Shown here one piece after another: positions 21,789 through 33,795 of a stretch of 64,000 bases of DNA. A program made the translations under genes and the position numbers. Where the stretch lies: assembly GCA_977006965.1 (NCBI GenBank), contig OZ345377.1:2108001-2172000 (forward strand), read 5' to 3'. The DNA is from Phymatolithon calcareum (lineage: Eukaryota > Rhodophyta > Florideophyceae > Hapalidiales). The notes under the pieces were generated by a model, which saw nothing but the letters and a program-made list of their open reading frames with translations, had not been told where the DNA came from and searched no databases. How positions within the stretch are numbered: position 1 is the first letter of the stretch; every line of letters starts with the position of its first letter.

Positions 21789-22701
21789 GTTGTAGCTTCG
21801 ATCGAACCGGACCGAACGGCCCACGAGACACGAAACTGAAGATTTCCGGCGCGGGCGGGTAGCCCGCGCCGGTATTTTTGACCACGACGAATGCTTTGAC
21901 GAATGCGCGCATTTTGGCGGCTTCTCCGCCGAAATCGGTTGTCGCGATGAAGAACGCTGCCCCGCTGAAGACCAAGTGAAGAGTGCTGACCCCGAAACAT
22001 TCCGCGAACCGACGCGAAATATCAGAAATCGTGCTACGTGCTGAATGTATGAAACCATCGATATCATACCCGGTGCAAGACTAGTTTTCGCCGACGCGGA
22101 AACCGGAACCCGCGCCGATAGTCCCCACCGAAGTTGTCCCCCCGAGCGAGGTTCCGTTTTTGGAGCCGCGCAAGATGTCTCCCCAAGTGGGTTTCCGTTG
22201 AAGGCCCCCCGAAGTTGTCCCCCCGAGCGAGCCCCCGTTGACGAATGCCACCCTCCAAGTTGCCCCCGCGAGCGAGAGCGAGGCCTCGTTGAAGAGCCTC
22301 CCGAAGTTGTCCCCCCGAAAGAGCACTCGTTGAAGAGCGCCTACCTGTAGCTGTCCCCCCGAGCGAGCTCTCGTTGAAGAGCACTCCCCCTGATGTTAAG
22401 AGCCCACAGAAGTTGTCCCCCGAGAGGGCTTCCCTTTATTAGCCCTCCGGACGTTATGCGAGCGCGCCGAGAAGACCTCCGACTGCGGAGGTTTGCCATA
22501 CTCGGCAATTTTTACTGCGAAGAAGAAGAACGTAGCAAGTGATGGATACTAGAGTTGGAGATGATGGAGATGAGTGCAGCAATTGTGATTTGGGAACATA
22601 ATTGTTACACAGGGTAGTTACTGAGACCCAAGCTGCTCTGTTGTTGGTGAATACCGGCGTTGAGGGCTTGTAAAATAAAAACATACAATTTCCCCCCCCC
22701 C
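21789..22701. mobile_element. 913-bp insert with 14-bp target duplication and C-run tail
   Basis: Flanked by CAGAAGTACCAGAC at 21775-21788 and 22702-22715. The right end reads TAAAATAAAAACATACAATTT followed by a run of C. Inside are a perfect 11-bp stem hairpin (21846-21872, CCGGCGCGGGC/GCCCGCGCCGG) and a degenerate tandem repeat (22130-22440). The duplication length equals that made by LINEs in this window, so this may be a LINE-mobilised retrocopy or SINE-like unit. I do not recognise the source. Confidence 0.7.
22130..22440. repeat. Degenerate tandem repeat, AAGTTGTCCCCCCGAGCGAG
   Basis: About six spaced copies of this core, at roughly 22133, 22211, 22255, 22303, 22352 and 22410, several followed by CGTTGAAGAGC. 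Spacing varies (about 45-80 bases), so it is an eroded minisatellite. On the minus strand it reads as repeated LARGDNFGG-like peptides. I regard coding as unproven. Confidence 0.65.
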
Positions 22702-24467
22702 CAGAAGTACCAGACCTGCCATTCCAGGAGAAAAACACCGGCCGCGCGCAGTCGGTACATCAGTACACACCAAGGCAGCATCGGTAAGCGGTCTTGCAGA
22801 GTGTTCCAGACTATACGGAGCCATTTCAAAGTCAAAAAAGGTGAGTGATATAGTTCAGAATGTACTTGGGGAAAAAGTCAATGGTCGCGCGAGCATGTCA
22901 CATCGCGTGAAATGGGTTCTGATTCGAAATCCATTGAAAAAGACTAAGATTAAGACAGTCCACATTGTCAACGTCCAGGCAGAGAACGCTGAGGATGACA
23001 TTCCAGACGCTGAGCAGCTTGAACCGAGCCAACACCGGCAAAAGCGCAGTACCGCCCAAGCCTGCTTACAGTTTTCATCCTTGCCAATCTTCATCGCGAA
23101 ACGCCTGTTTATTGTCTACAGTCGCGATCACATGCTCATCAGAAGGGCACACAAGCTTCGGTACAACCTTCAGAAGCTCTAAACGTCCTCTTCCGAGCAC
23201 TCTCGTCTAAGTCTTACAGGGCCCTTGAGGCCAAACATCGCACAGCGAACTTGATGCCATCACGCCCGACCGCGAGCCGAATACGTGCGCTTATTGGGTG
23301 CCAAGGTACAAGCGAAAGTTTTAGGGACGATTTTGCTCTCAGTTGTGGAAACGTCGGGCTCTAAACGGAGACTTTTTATCCGAGAATTGTGGTGTTGGAC
23401 TTCATTCGAAGTACGATTTCGTGGTGACGATGTTTCCCCAAGGTGCCAGCGAAAACTTGCTGCTTGGACGTCCGCTAAGCTGAGAAGAAAGGGACAAAAA
23501 GATGCTACAGTGACAGAGCCTATTAAGTTTTTCGAAATACTCGTCCTAATGGCAAGAGTTGAGTTTGGCGCTGAGAGCGCTTTCTGGAAGTCTACCAGAC
23601 CGAAAAAGTATTTCCCCGGCCCTTCTTCTTCCAAAACAGGGATGCCGGTGGCCGAATACATCCGGTTGATTTCATCCAGAGTGCAATCAAGTGAATTAGG
23701 CGACATGTACTCTGCGCAGTACGGATGGTCCCCTCGGTCAAGATTATGTCGATCCCACGAATGACCACAGAAAGCACACTGTGTCAAAGAGATTTTGAAG
23801 GCGAGATAGACCACGGAATGGCAGTTCTGTGCTGTCTTGTGACCGTGTATGCCGGTATAAGGCGCATTGCATATGTAGATTCATACTTGGTGAGCGCTGA
23901 CTCTGCAGAGATTCAACAAGTGCGCCTATAGTTCATAGGGGCCATCTAACTCTTCTGGCGATTTTCAAGGTTGTTAGCTGGCTGTTCTTCTCTGGTGACC
24001 ATGCAGAGTGTCAACAGCACGTGACACAGTGAAGGTTTTGTGAAGTGCCGGGAGAGCAAGTCATCGACAGCATTTGACACGCACCTTACTTGTCGACGTT
24101 CAGTCGCGCCAGAGCGTACATTTGCATTCGAGAGCAGTGTTGGACGCCACGTTACCCCTAAGAAAAGTAAAGCGATGACTGTAGAGGTCATGATGACTAC
24201 TTTTGTTGTGCCAAACAATTGCAGAGTTTGACAATGCAAGACCTCGACCGTTGTGTTCTCACAATGTAATACGCTTGATAATGCCACATTATACATTTGC
24301 GACATGTCTACTGTTTGGAACTGCTTCACTAAGCATGCTGAAGACATCTATGAGCTTGGCGCTGTTAATGCGCTTGATAGCGAGTAACTTTCATGAGCAA
24401 AAAATTAAATGAATCTCTTCCCTCAATTGACGGAAAATTTCCGTAAAATAGACACTAATAGACTCTA

Positions 24468-26707
24468 GTGTGTATTTTACGAACCTCCTCAATTGAGGGG
24501 CGATTTGAAAGCTCAAAAAGTTTATAAAAAGAATGCGGAACGGATCTTTCGCGCCATAGTCGGAAAGGCGGGCTTACGTTCTAGATGAGGAGTATCCCAA
24601 CTATTACCTTAAAAGCGCGTCGTTCGGCGGTAGGAACGAAAATATACTGGTGACTCAGAAAAACCAAACTCGTCATGCTACGCGAAAAAGACCCCCGCCG
24701 AATGGTCGGTGCATCGGTGCACGCCAAGGCAACATCGGTAAGCAGTCTCGCAGAGTGCGGCAGACTATACGGAGCCCTTTCCAAGTCAAAAAAGGTCAGC
24801 GGAACGGTTCAGGAGGTACTTCTTGAAGAAGTCAATGGTCGTGCGAGCACTTCACTTCGCGTAAAATGGGTTCTAATTCGGCATCCTGTTAAGAAGACTA
24901 CGATTAAGACAGTCAAGATTGTCAACGTCAAGACAGGCAACGCCGACGATGACATTTCAGATGCTCACGAGCCTGAACCAAGCCAGCACCGACAAAGCGC
25001 GAGACCGCCATGGATTGCTTACAGTACTCGACTTCGCCCATCTTCATCGCGAAACGCTGGTTCATCGTCCGCAGTCGCAACCAGAACCTCCGCCGAAGCT
25101 CGCATAAGGCTCGATACAAGCTTCAGAAGCTCTGAACGCCCTCTCCCCGGCTCTTTCGCGTACGCCTTGCAAGGATCTTGGGATCAGGCATCGCAAGAGG
25201 AAGTTGATGTCGTCACGCCCGACCGCGAACCGAAAACTATCGCTCACGGAGTGCCGTGGTACGAGCGTCAAGTTCTATGTCCGATAGGAGGACGGGTTCC
25301 CCGTCAGTTTTGGAGAGTTCGCACTCCAAACGGGGATTTCTTATCCGAAAATGGTGGTATTGGGCACCGTACGCCTTATGATTGCTTTATGGCGATGATT
25401 CCTCAAGGTCCCCTTCGAAAAATTGTTGCTTGGACGTCTTCTAAGCTGCGAAGAATCGGTCGAAAGGAGACAACAGTAACAGAGTTGCTCAAGTTTTTCG
25501 GAATACTCGTCCTGATGACAAGGTTTGAGTTCGGCTCGAAGGGCGATTTATGGAAGACTACAAGGCCGAATAAGTACATACCAGCTCCTTCTTTTTCAAG
25601 CACTGGGATGACGAGAGACCGGTTCACCGAATATCTCCTGTGCATTACATTCAGCATGCAACCAAGTGTAGAAGGCAACATATCATCCGCGCAGTTCCGC
25701 TGGATGCTCGTTCAAGATTTTGTCGATGCTATCAATGACCACAGAAAGCGCACGGTGTTTCCGTCGGACCTCATCTGCGTCGATGAGTCCATATCTCGTT
25801 GGTATGGCAACGGAGGTCACTGGATCGAAAAAGGGTTGCCTCAATACATCGCCATTGATCGCAAGCCTGAGAACGGTTGCGAGATTCAGAATTCGGCGTG
25901 TGGAAGAAGTGGGATAATGCTTCATCTCGAGCTGGTGACAACTGCCGAAGAAGAGAAGAAAAAAAACCACTATGCAAGGGAAACCGTACAATCGTGTGCG
26001 TTGGCGTCAGCTCGAAGATGGTGCTTCACGTGTTGAGCTTTCAGTCCCACAGCCTGAAGTATGCGAGACATACTATTCGGCCTGCGCTCAAATCGACAAG
26101 CATAACCGTTGCCGTCAAGAGAGTTTGGACATGGAGAAGAAAGTCCGCACCCAAGATTGGTCGTTTCGTATTAACACATCTCTTCTGGCCGTTTGCGTGG
26201 TTGATAGCTGGCTTTTATTCTCTGGTGCTCATCCAGAAGGTCAGCAGCACATGAGGCAGGGGGTATTATGAAGAGCTGGCCGAGAAACTCATCGACAACA
26301 CATTCGATTCGCGCAATACTCGGCGACGTTCAGTCAGTCCAAAACGTGCATTGGCCTCCGGAAGCGGTGTTGGAACACACTTAACTCCCACGCCAAAGAG
26401 AAGGAAGACTGCAAATGGCATGATGACTACTTTTGCAGTGCAAAACAACTGCAGAGTCTGCAAAATCAAGAAGACGACGCTTGTGTGCTCATCATGTAAT
26501 AGGCTTGATGGTGCCGCAATATACATTTGTAGCACTTCTACAGGTAGAAACTGTTTCGCTAAGCATGTGGAAGACATTCACGAGCTTGACGCCTTTGACA
26601 TGCCCGATAGCGAGTAAATTTCATGAGCAAAAAATTAAATGAATCTCTTCCCTCAATTGAGGGAAAAGTGCCCCTCAATTGACGGAAAATTTCCGTAAAA
26701 TAGACAC
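24468..26707 (+). mobile_element. PiggyBac-family element P2
   Basis: A 2240 bp copy flanked by TA at 24466-24467 and 26708-26709. Ends are GTGTGTATTTTACG and CGTAAAATAGACAC; next to them are subterminal CCTCAATTGAGGGG (left) and two CCCTCAATTGA units (right). It contains a transposase frame (24675-26036) with an internal deletion, then the out-of-frame rest and the C-terminal zinc finger at ~26400-26615. Confidence 0.82.
24675..26036 (+). pseudogene. PiggyBac-family transposase, internally deleted
   Basis: 453 residues from the ATG at 24675. Residues ~1-190 are a basic, low-conservation N-terminal region. From ~190 the DDE_Tnp_1_7-type core is clear: VPWYERQVLCPIGG, ELLKFFGILVLM, MTRDRFTEYLLCI, then LICVDESISRW with the first catalytic Asp370. 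After EEEKKK (~430) about 300 bases found in P4 are missing, so the region with the second Asp is lost and the frame shifts. Downstream, in other frames, are the rest of the catalytic domain (QIDKHNRCRQESL near 26090, with the presumed third Asp kept) and a Cys-rich zinc finger (NCRVC…LVCSSC). It cannot make an active enzyme. Confidence 0.85.
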
Positions 26708-26709
26708 TA

Positions 26710-28645
26710 GTGTCTATGTGACGAACACCCTCAATTGAGGGTGGATTTAAAAGCTCAAAAAAGTTTGTGAAAAGAATGCGGAACAGATTTTAGCGCCAGA
26801 TTTGGAAAGGTGACCTTTTGTTCTTGGTGGGGAGTACCTCTTTTACTACCTTAAAACCGCGTCGTTCGCCGCTAGGAACGAAAACCTGTTGGTCACTCAG
26901 AAAAAACACATCTGCCATGCCTCGAGAAAAAGACCCGCGCCGAGTGGTCGGTGCAGCCGTACACACCAAAGCAACATCATTAACAAGTCTCGCAGAGAGC
27001 TGCCGACTATACGGAGCGTTTTACAAGTCAAAAAAGGCGAACGGCACTCTTCAAGAGGTACACGTTGATGAAATCAGGATCGCTCGAGCACGTCACTTCG
27101 CTTGAAATGGGTCCTTGTTCAGAAAACAATCGAGAAGACTAAGATTAAGACTATCAAGATTGTTAACGTCAAGGCAGGGAAGGCTGACGAAGGCGCTTAT
27201 TCCTCTCGAATAGTTGTATCGAGTCCCAGCAGGCAAAATTCTGTACCTCGAACGCCGGCTTACAGTACTCGCGGTCGAACATCTTCTTCGCCAAACGGCG
27301 AGTGCCCCGTTCAGTATGAACCACACTCTCGACAGAAGGCAACACAAACCTACCATACAGTCAACGAGAGCTCTGAACGCCCTCTTGCGGGCTCTCTTGC
27401 CTACAACCTGTATGGTTCTTGGGAAAATAATCGCAAGAGGAGCTTGATATCATTGCACGAGACTGTGGGCAGAGTATATTTGCTCATGGAGTGCCACGGT
27501 TCGAGCGCCAAGTTCTATTTCCAGTTGGGGGCGGGATTCACCGTCAGTTCTGGAAAGTTCGCACTATAAACGGAGAAGTTATATCCGAGAATGGTGGCAT
27601 CGGGTTCCACACACCGTACGATTCCTTCATGAAGATGTTTCGCCGAGTGCACCTGCGAACAATTCTTGCTTTGGCATCCGCTAAGCTGAAACGAATAGGA
27701 AAAATGGAGGCTAAGATATTGGGAATACTCGTCCTCATGATTTGGGCGCAAAGAGATTTATGGAAGTCTTCCATGGGGAACAAGTATATCCTCGCTCCTT
27801 CATTTTCAAACAGTGGGATGACCAGAGCCAGGTTCTCCGAGCACCTCCGGTGCGTCACATTCACCGTGTAACCAAGTGAACAAGGCACTATGTTGTCTGT
27901 ACAGTAACGGTAGGCGCTCGTTCAGGATTTTGTCGATGCTATTAATGATCACAAAAAACCCACTGTGTTTCTGTTAGACCTGGTTTGCTTTGACAAGTTC
28001 ATATCTCTTTGGCATGGCAACGGAGGCCATTGGATTGAAAATTGCCTCCTTCAGTACATCGCTATCCTTCGTAAACCAGAGATATGATACGAGTTACAGA
28101 ATTCAGCCTAAGGAAGACGTGAGATAATGCTCCATCTTGCGCTGGGGACCACGGCAGAGGGCGAGAAGCAAAACGGTTTAGAAGGTGAAACTGCCCATAA
28201 TACTGTTGTACTGCGTCTTCTTGTGGCTCCATACTCTGGTACAAGGCTCCATGTCCTCCCGGATTCATTTTGCCTCGCGCAATATTCATCGATGTTCTTT
28301 GCTCCAACGGCGGTGTTGAAACCCACTTAACTCCCCCGAAGATGGAAAGTAAGCCACAAGTGGCATAACGACTACTTTCGCGGTTCAAAACAACTGCAGA
28401 GTCTGACAAGTCAAGGAATTAACCCTCGTGTTCTCATCATGTTATGGACTTGCTGGGGCCGCAATCAACATACGTGGCACTTCAACTGGTAGAAACTGTT
28501 TTGATAAGCATGTTGAACACATCCATGAGCTTGATGCGTTTGATGAGCCTAATAATGAGTAGCTTTTGTTGGCAAAAAAATGATTCTCATTCCCTCAATT
28601 GAGGGAAAAGTGCCCCTCAATTGAGAGAAAATTCCCTTCACATAG
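26710..28645 (+). mobile_element. PiggyBac-family element P3, decayed
   Basis: Begins GTGTCTATGTGACG right after a TA shared with the end of P2. The transposase starts MPREKDPRRVVGA (26916) but stops after ~62 codons. Further pieces follow in shifted frames: KWVLVQKTIEKTKIKTIKIV (27102), MPRFERQVLFPVGG (27491) and VAPYSGTR (28223). The 3' end (28590-28625) carries two CCCTCAATTGAG units. It meets P4 tail-to-tail near 28645. Confidence 0.78.
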
Positions 28646-31054
28646 GCGTAAAGCTCATGGATGCCTTCCAAATGCTTAGCGAATCAGTTTCTACCAGTAG
28701 AAGTATACTGCGGCACCATCAAGCCTATTATATTATGAGCACACAAGCGTCGTCTTCTTGATTTTGCAGACTCTGCAGTTGTTTTGCACTGCAAAAGTAG
28801 TCATCATGCCATTTGCAGTTTTCCTTCTCTTTCGCGTGGGAGTTAAGTGGGTTCCAATACCGCTTCCGTAGGCCAATGCACGTTTTAGACTGCCTAAACG
28901 TCGACGAGTATTGCGCGAATCGAATGTATTGTCGATGAGTTGCTCGGCCAGCACTTCATAATACCTTCCCTGCCTCATGTGCTGCTGACCTTCTGGATTA
29001 GCACCAGAGAATAAAAGCCAGTTCTAAACCACGCAAACGGCCAGAAGAGATGTGTTAATACGAAACGACCAATCTTGGGTGGGGACTTCCTTCTCCATGT
29101 CCAAACTCTCTTGACGGCAACGGTTATGCTTTTCGATTTGAGCGCAGGCTGAATAGATTGTCTCGCATACTTCAGGCTGTGGGACTGAAAGCTCAACACG
29201 TGAAGCACCATCTTCGAGCTGACGCCAACGCACACAACTGTACGGTTTCCCTTGCATAGTTGAAATAAAATATCGGCGATCACGGTCAACCCACACTCCT
29301 GCCATCATTGACGGCTTGCCTGTGAAAGATTTTCGCACCATAGAAACGCATTGAGCCCTTTCGCCGAGCTCCATTATTGACAGATGTTCCATGGGATACT
29401 TCTTCGTCGCCGTCTTGATAACCCCAATAAACTTTAGGCCCAGTCGGAGAAGCATCTCCGCAGATTCAACGCTCGAAAAGTAGAATCCGCACATACAATA
29501 CGCCTTGTGCCGGAGTATGCTGCTACGAGACGGCGCAGAACTGCTGTACCGTGGTTCGTTTCCCCTTTGAAATATCTTTTTCTCGTCTTCGGCAGTTGTC
29601 ACCAGCTCGAGATCAAGCATTATCCCACTTCTTCCAAATGCCGAATTCTGAATCTTGCAACCGTTTTCAGGCTTGCGATCACTGGAAATGTATTGAGGCA
29701 ACCATATTTCGATCCAGTGACCTCCGTTGCCATACCAACGCGATATAGACTCATCGACGCAGATGAGATCCGACGGATACACCGTGCGCTTTCTGTGGTC
29801 ATTGATAGCATCGGCAAAATCTTGAACAAGCATCCAGCGGAGCTGCGCAGATGATATGTTGCCTTCTTCACTTGGTTGCATGCTGAATGTAATGCACAGG
29901 AGATATTCCGTGAACCGGTCTCTCTTCATCACAGTGCTTGAAAAAGGAGCTGGTATGTACTTGTTCGGCCTTGTAGTCTTCCATAAATCGCCCTTCGAGC
30001 CGAACTCAAACCTTTTCATCAGGACGAGTATTCCGAAAAACTTGAGCAACTCTGTTACTGATGTCTCCTTTCGACCGATTCTTCGAAGCTTAGAAGACTT
30101 CCAAGCAACAATTTTTCGAAGGTTACCTTGAGGAATCATCGCCTTAAAGCAATCATAAAGCGTATAGTGCCCAATACCACCATTTTCGGATAAGAAATCC
30201 CCTTCTGTCCTGCGAACTCTCCAAAACTGACGGTGAAGCCGTCCTCCTATCGGACATAGAACTTGAAGCTTGTACCACGGCACCCCATGAGCGATACTTT
30301 TCGGTTTGCGGTCAGGCGTGACGACATCAAATTCCTCTCGCGATGCCTGATCCCAAGATCTTTGCAAGGCGTACGCGAAAGAGCCGGGAAGAGGGCGTTC
30401 AGAGCTTCTGAAACTTGTATTGAGCCTTATGCGAGCTTCGGGGGAGGTTCTGGTTGTGACTGCGGACGGTGAACCAGCGTTTCGCGATGAAGATCGGCGA
30501 AGTCGAGTACTGTAAGCAATCCATGGCGGTCTCGCGCTTTGTCGGTGTTGGCTTGGTTCAGGCTCGTGAGCATCTGAAGTGTCATCGTCGGCGTTGCTTG
30601 CCTTGACGTTGACAATCTGGACTGTCTTAATCGCAGTCTTCTTAACAGGATGCCGAATTAGAACCCATTTTACGCAAAGTGAAGTGCTCGCACTACCATT
30701 GACTTCTTCAACAAGTACCTCCTGAACAGTTCCGCTCACCTTGATTGACTTGGAAAGGTCTCCATATAGTCTGCCGCACTCTGAGAGACTGGTTACCGAT
30801 GTTGCCTTGGCGTGCACGGATGCACTGACGACTCGGCGGCGGTATTTTTCGCGTAACATGACGAGTTTGGTTTTTCTGAGTCACCAGTACATTTTCGTTC
30901 CTACTGCCGAATGACGCGCTTTTAAAGTAACAGTTGGGACTCCTTATCTAGAACGTAAGCCCACCTTTTCGACTATGGCGCGAAAGATCTGTTCCACATT
31001 CTTTTTATAAACTTTTTTGAGCTTTCAAATCGCCCCTCAATTGAGGGGGTTCGC
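28646..31054 (-). mobile_element. PiggyBac-family element P4, inverted
   Basis: Same family, opposite strand. Its 5' end (right side) has CCCCTCAATTGAGGGGG at 31034-31050, but the outer GTAAAATAGACA portion is missing, leaving TTCG joined to CTAG. Its 3' end is cut off near 28646, where it runs straight into P3. It carries the longest transposase frame of the array and, past the stop, the zinc-finger coding part (28733-28978). Confidence 0.8.
29024..30859 (-). pseudogene. PiggyBac-family transposase, longest copy but catalytically broken
   Basis: 611 residues from the ATG at 30859, collinear with the P2 product to ~425. The first catalytic Asp is Asp369 (ICVDES). Residues ~430-459 are read in the wrong frame: the DNA of 29487-29570 in the neighbouring frame gives GETNHGTAVL … YSGTRRIVCADS, the conserved block holding the second Asp. 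Two indels that cancel each other keep the frame open while destroying that block. At 572-580 the motif reads QIEKHNRCR where P2 has QIDKHNRCR, so the presumed third Asp is Glu. The frame stops at VCVV where P2 continues VVDSWLLF, losing the C-terminal Cys-rich finger. Hence a pseudogene despite its length. Confidence 0.85.
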
Positions 31055-31189
31055 TAGCTGTTCCAAAAATTCCTCCCTTGTCAGCACCTCGCCACCGCCC
31101 ATTGATTTGTTGTCCATAATATCTTCCCTGGCAGAGAAGGTAAGCGCCCTCCACCTTTCATTCAAAATAATCTATCAGATATCTGCAGG

Positions 31190-33795
31190 GAGATTGTAGA
31201 CCTCGGAGGAAAGTCAAGAAGAGAACCCAAGAAAGAAGCCGCTCTTCGCAAGTATCACGAAGGCATGCCAGGACCTCAAAAAGTGCAGCAATTCAAGAGA
31301 TCTACACCAGGTATACAAGAGACTTGTTAAAACCTTGTGTGATCCGTGGAGAACCAGAAAACGCATCCCGGCAGGCTACAAGTCATTTTGGAACACAGAG
31401 CTGGACAAAAAGGCACTGAAGCGAAAGAAACTCTACCGGAAAACCAGAAAGCCAGACATCCCACTCACCGGAAGACTGGGGTTGTTACCACGAGTGTAAG
31501 TACCAAATCAGAACTTTGGTGAACAAGAAGAAGAAAGAGAAGTATCAAGAATACATTGAAGAGCTCGAGGAGAAAGATGGACAAGCGGACTTGAAGCACC
31601 TGCCAAGATGAAAAAGAAAATTTGAAGACGAAGGCTACGAAACAAGATGACAGGAAGCCCCATGAATTGCGCTAAATTCTCAGCCCACATCTCGGCGACA
31701 TGCCATATCACCGAAAAGTGGCAACCGGGACTAAGAAAATTCTCCTGCCCCGAGGACACGAGGACAAAAATTGAAGCGGCTATCCGAAAAGCACCAAACG
31801 GAAAGGCACCGGGCTTAGACGAGGTGAACGCTGAGATGCTAAAAGTCGATATACCGCTCAACGTTGAAGTGCTGAAAGCCTTGTGGGAGGCATGCGGGAG
31901 GTGTGGAGGTACGCCTCTGCACTGGCAGAAAGCGCTCCTCGTCCCAATACACAACAAGGGGGAGCACGAGGACCGCGGAAACTACCAACCGATTTCCTTG
32001 CTGAGTAAACAAAGGAAAATTATTGAGACGGCTATCGATATGAAGCTGGGCACAGTATACTCAAACTAGTGGTATCAGCTTGGGTTTCAAAAGAGGGAAG
32101 AGCCATGAACTTGCCATCCTAAGAGCTACTGAGCTACTAAAAGAGGATCAGAGATGTGTAGCAGAACTGGAACTTAAGGCTGCCTAAGACACAGTACCGA
32201 GAGCACACATGGTGAACAGAATGAGACAAGTACTGCCCAAGGAGATCTGCGCAATGGGTGAGGCGTTCTCGGCACCATCCTGGATAGCAGCAATTGGTGA
32301 TGCAAACAGAAAGTGGTTTCTGATGGACAGGGGGGTCCCACAAGGGTCCCCTCTCAGTCCAAGCATGTACAACATCTTCATGGATGAGTTCGCCCAGCGA
32401 ATGAGCCGGGCATCAAAAACCTGGGCTGAAGTTCCGGCTATCCTTTTTGCAGACGATGTTCTTCTCTCTGCGAAATACCCCGCTGCATTGCAAGGACTAT
32501 TGGATATAGCTACCCAATGGGCACAAGAGCAAGAGATGACGTGGAATACTAAGCAAGGGAAAAGCGAAGTCCTCGAATCAGAGGAAACATTGGGCAAGAC
32601 ATTCAAACTCGCAAAAAAGGTTCTGCCACACGTTCCGGAGGTTACATATATTGGAGTATCGCTAGACCCCGGAGGAGTCACAGATACGCTAATGATGCAA
32701 CGACTAAAGAAAGCAAGGACGTTCGTGTACGAATTGCGTACACTGGGGGTGTTCAAGAAAGGGTTGAGTATACAGAAGTGCATTCAGCTATACAAGGCGC
32801 TAGTACAACCACGCTGGGAGTACGCAATGCACTTAACGCCCTGGTCAGAAGATGTACAAAATGCCGCCAAGGAAGTAGAAGCAACATTCTTCAATCAAGT
32901 ATTCGGGCCACTGACCCGGGGAAGGACGGACAGGCTCCGTCTCCTGTGCCGGATCCAGACGGCTTCTTTCTTTCTTTTACTGCGGGATTTCTCGAAGCTG
33001 ATGGAACAACTCCGAATCCTTACGGCTCTAGTAGACGGCTCCACATTGTCGAGAAATGTTGACCTTCAAAATGCTGAGAAGGAACAAGGAGAAGGAACGA
33101 ATGTATCCGAATGAAGTGCCCGAAAGCAGAAACAACCATGAATTGCAGTACACAAGGAAATATGTAGCCGCGATGGAACCCAAAGAACTGGTTGATGAAG
33201 CTGTAAAGCATATCCAAACAAACCAGTCTTCACAAACACTTCGATCTATATTTCTGGAAATAGAAGGAGACCGCCTAGAACCGAAGCGGAAAAGGAAGAT
33301 TCCATACGATAAGACAAGTGAATTGCCAGCAATACTCAAGTTCCCCAAGGTGAACCACAACCAACTCGCGCTGCAGTATGACTGCGGAATATTCCCACAG
33401 GTTTCAACAACAAGTATGGCCGAAGAATTCGGCACAAGAGCCAGAGAGTATATGGAGACCCTTGAAAGCACGCTAGCAGGGTACGGCCTAGAAGGAAAAA
33501 CGACTCGAAACAGAAAAGGTGCTAAATGAGCTATTAAAATTTAGCAAAACACTCATAGAACGCATGGAGAACGAATAAGGCCTGTATTGATTCGTATAAG
33601 GCAAGGAAAAAGCGGTCGAGTCCAAGCACCAGCAATCCTGTAGAGGACTGAGAAGGGATTTCTTTGAATCCTGAGTTTTCCCGTCCGCGATTCTAGTGGG
33701 CGCTTCGTGAGCTGCACAAAGGTAGCTAGCATCAGAGGAAGCCTCGCCCATATCTTCGGAAGTTTGTGAAGGTTTTAAATAAACTTGAACGCAAT
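31190..33795 (+). mobile_element. LINE, family B, decayed
   Basis: Plus-strand non-LTR retrotransposon lacking its 5' part. In order, across shifted frames: the linker after the endonuclease (~31240-31470, DLHQVYKRLVKTL, KSFWNTELD), the RT fingers (31647-32069, KAPNGKAPGLDEV, NYQPISLLS), the palm (32209-33114, GVPQGSPLSPSMYN and ILFADDVLL), and the C-terminal domain (33056-33529, KRKRKIPYDKT). A TAA replaces the Tyr codon of the expected AAYDTVPR block near 32186. The 3' end closes TTTAAATAAACTTGAAC at ~33790. Also found as fragments at 11080-11268, 36769-37397 and 50445-51290 (the last two a related subfamily). Confidence 0.82.
32209..33114 (+). pseudogene. LINE reverse transcriptase palm/thumb fragment
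   Basis: 301-residue open frame carrying the GVPQGSPLSP and ILFADDVLL reverse-transcriptase motifs and the YKALVQPRWEYAMHLTPW thumb block. After LLCRIQTA it changes to an unrelated reading, and the true continuation is in another frame from 33056. It is a remnant, not a functional gene. Confidence 0.8.

Larger units (their letters stand above)
21586..24455 (+). mobile_element. PiggyBac-family element P1, badly decayed, with nested insert
   Basis: The left end GTGTCTATTTTACG follows a TA and precedes the palindrome CCCTCAATTGAGGGG. The right end carries CCCTCAATTGACGG and then CCGTAAAATAGACAC. A 913 bp insert (21789-22701) splits the 5' leader. The transposase reading is recognisable from ~22740 (…VNGRASMSHRVKWVLIR, KTVHIVNV) to ~24390, where the C-terminal zinc-finger region lies, but is broken by many frameshifts. 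It is the most diverged of the four copies. It sits head-to-tail with P2, separated by only 12 bases. Confidence 0.75.

Noticed and set aside
22064-22384. Gly/Arg-rich repeat protein
   Set aside because: It follows from a degenerate DNA repeat inside an insertion; three frames are open over it.
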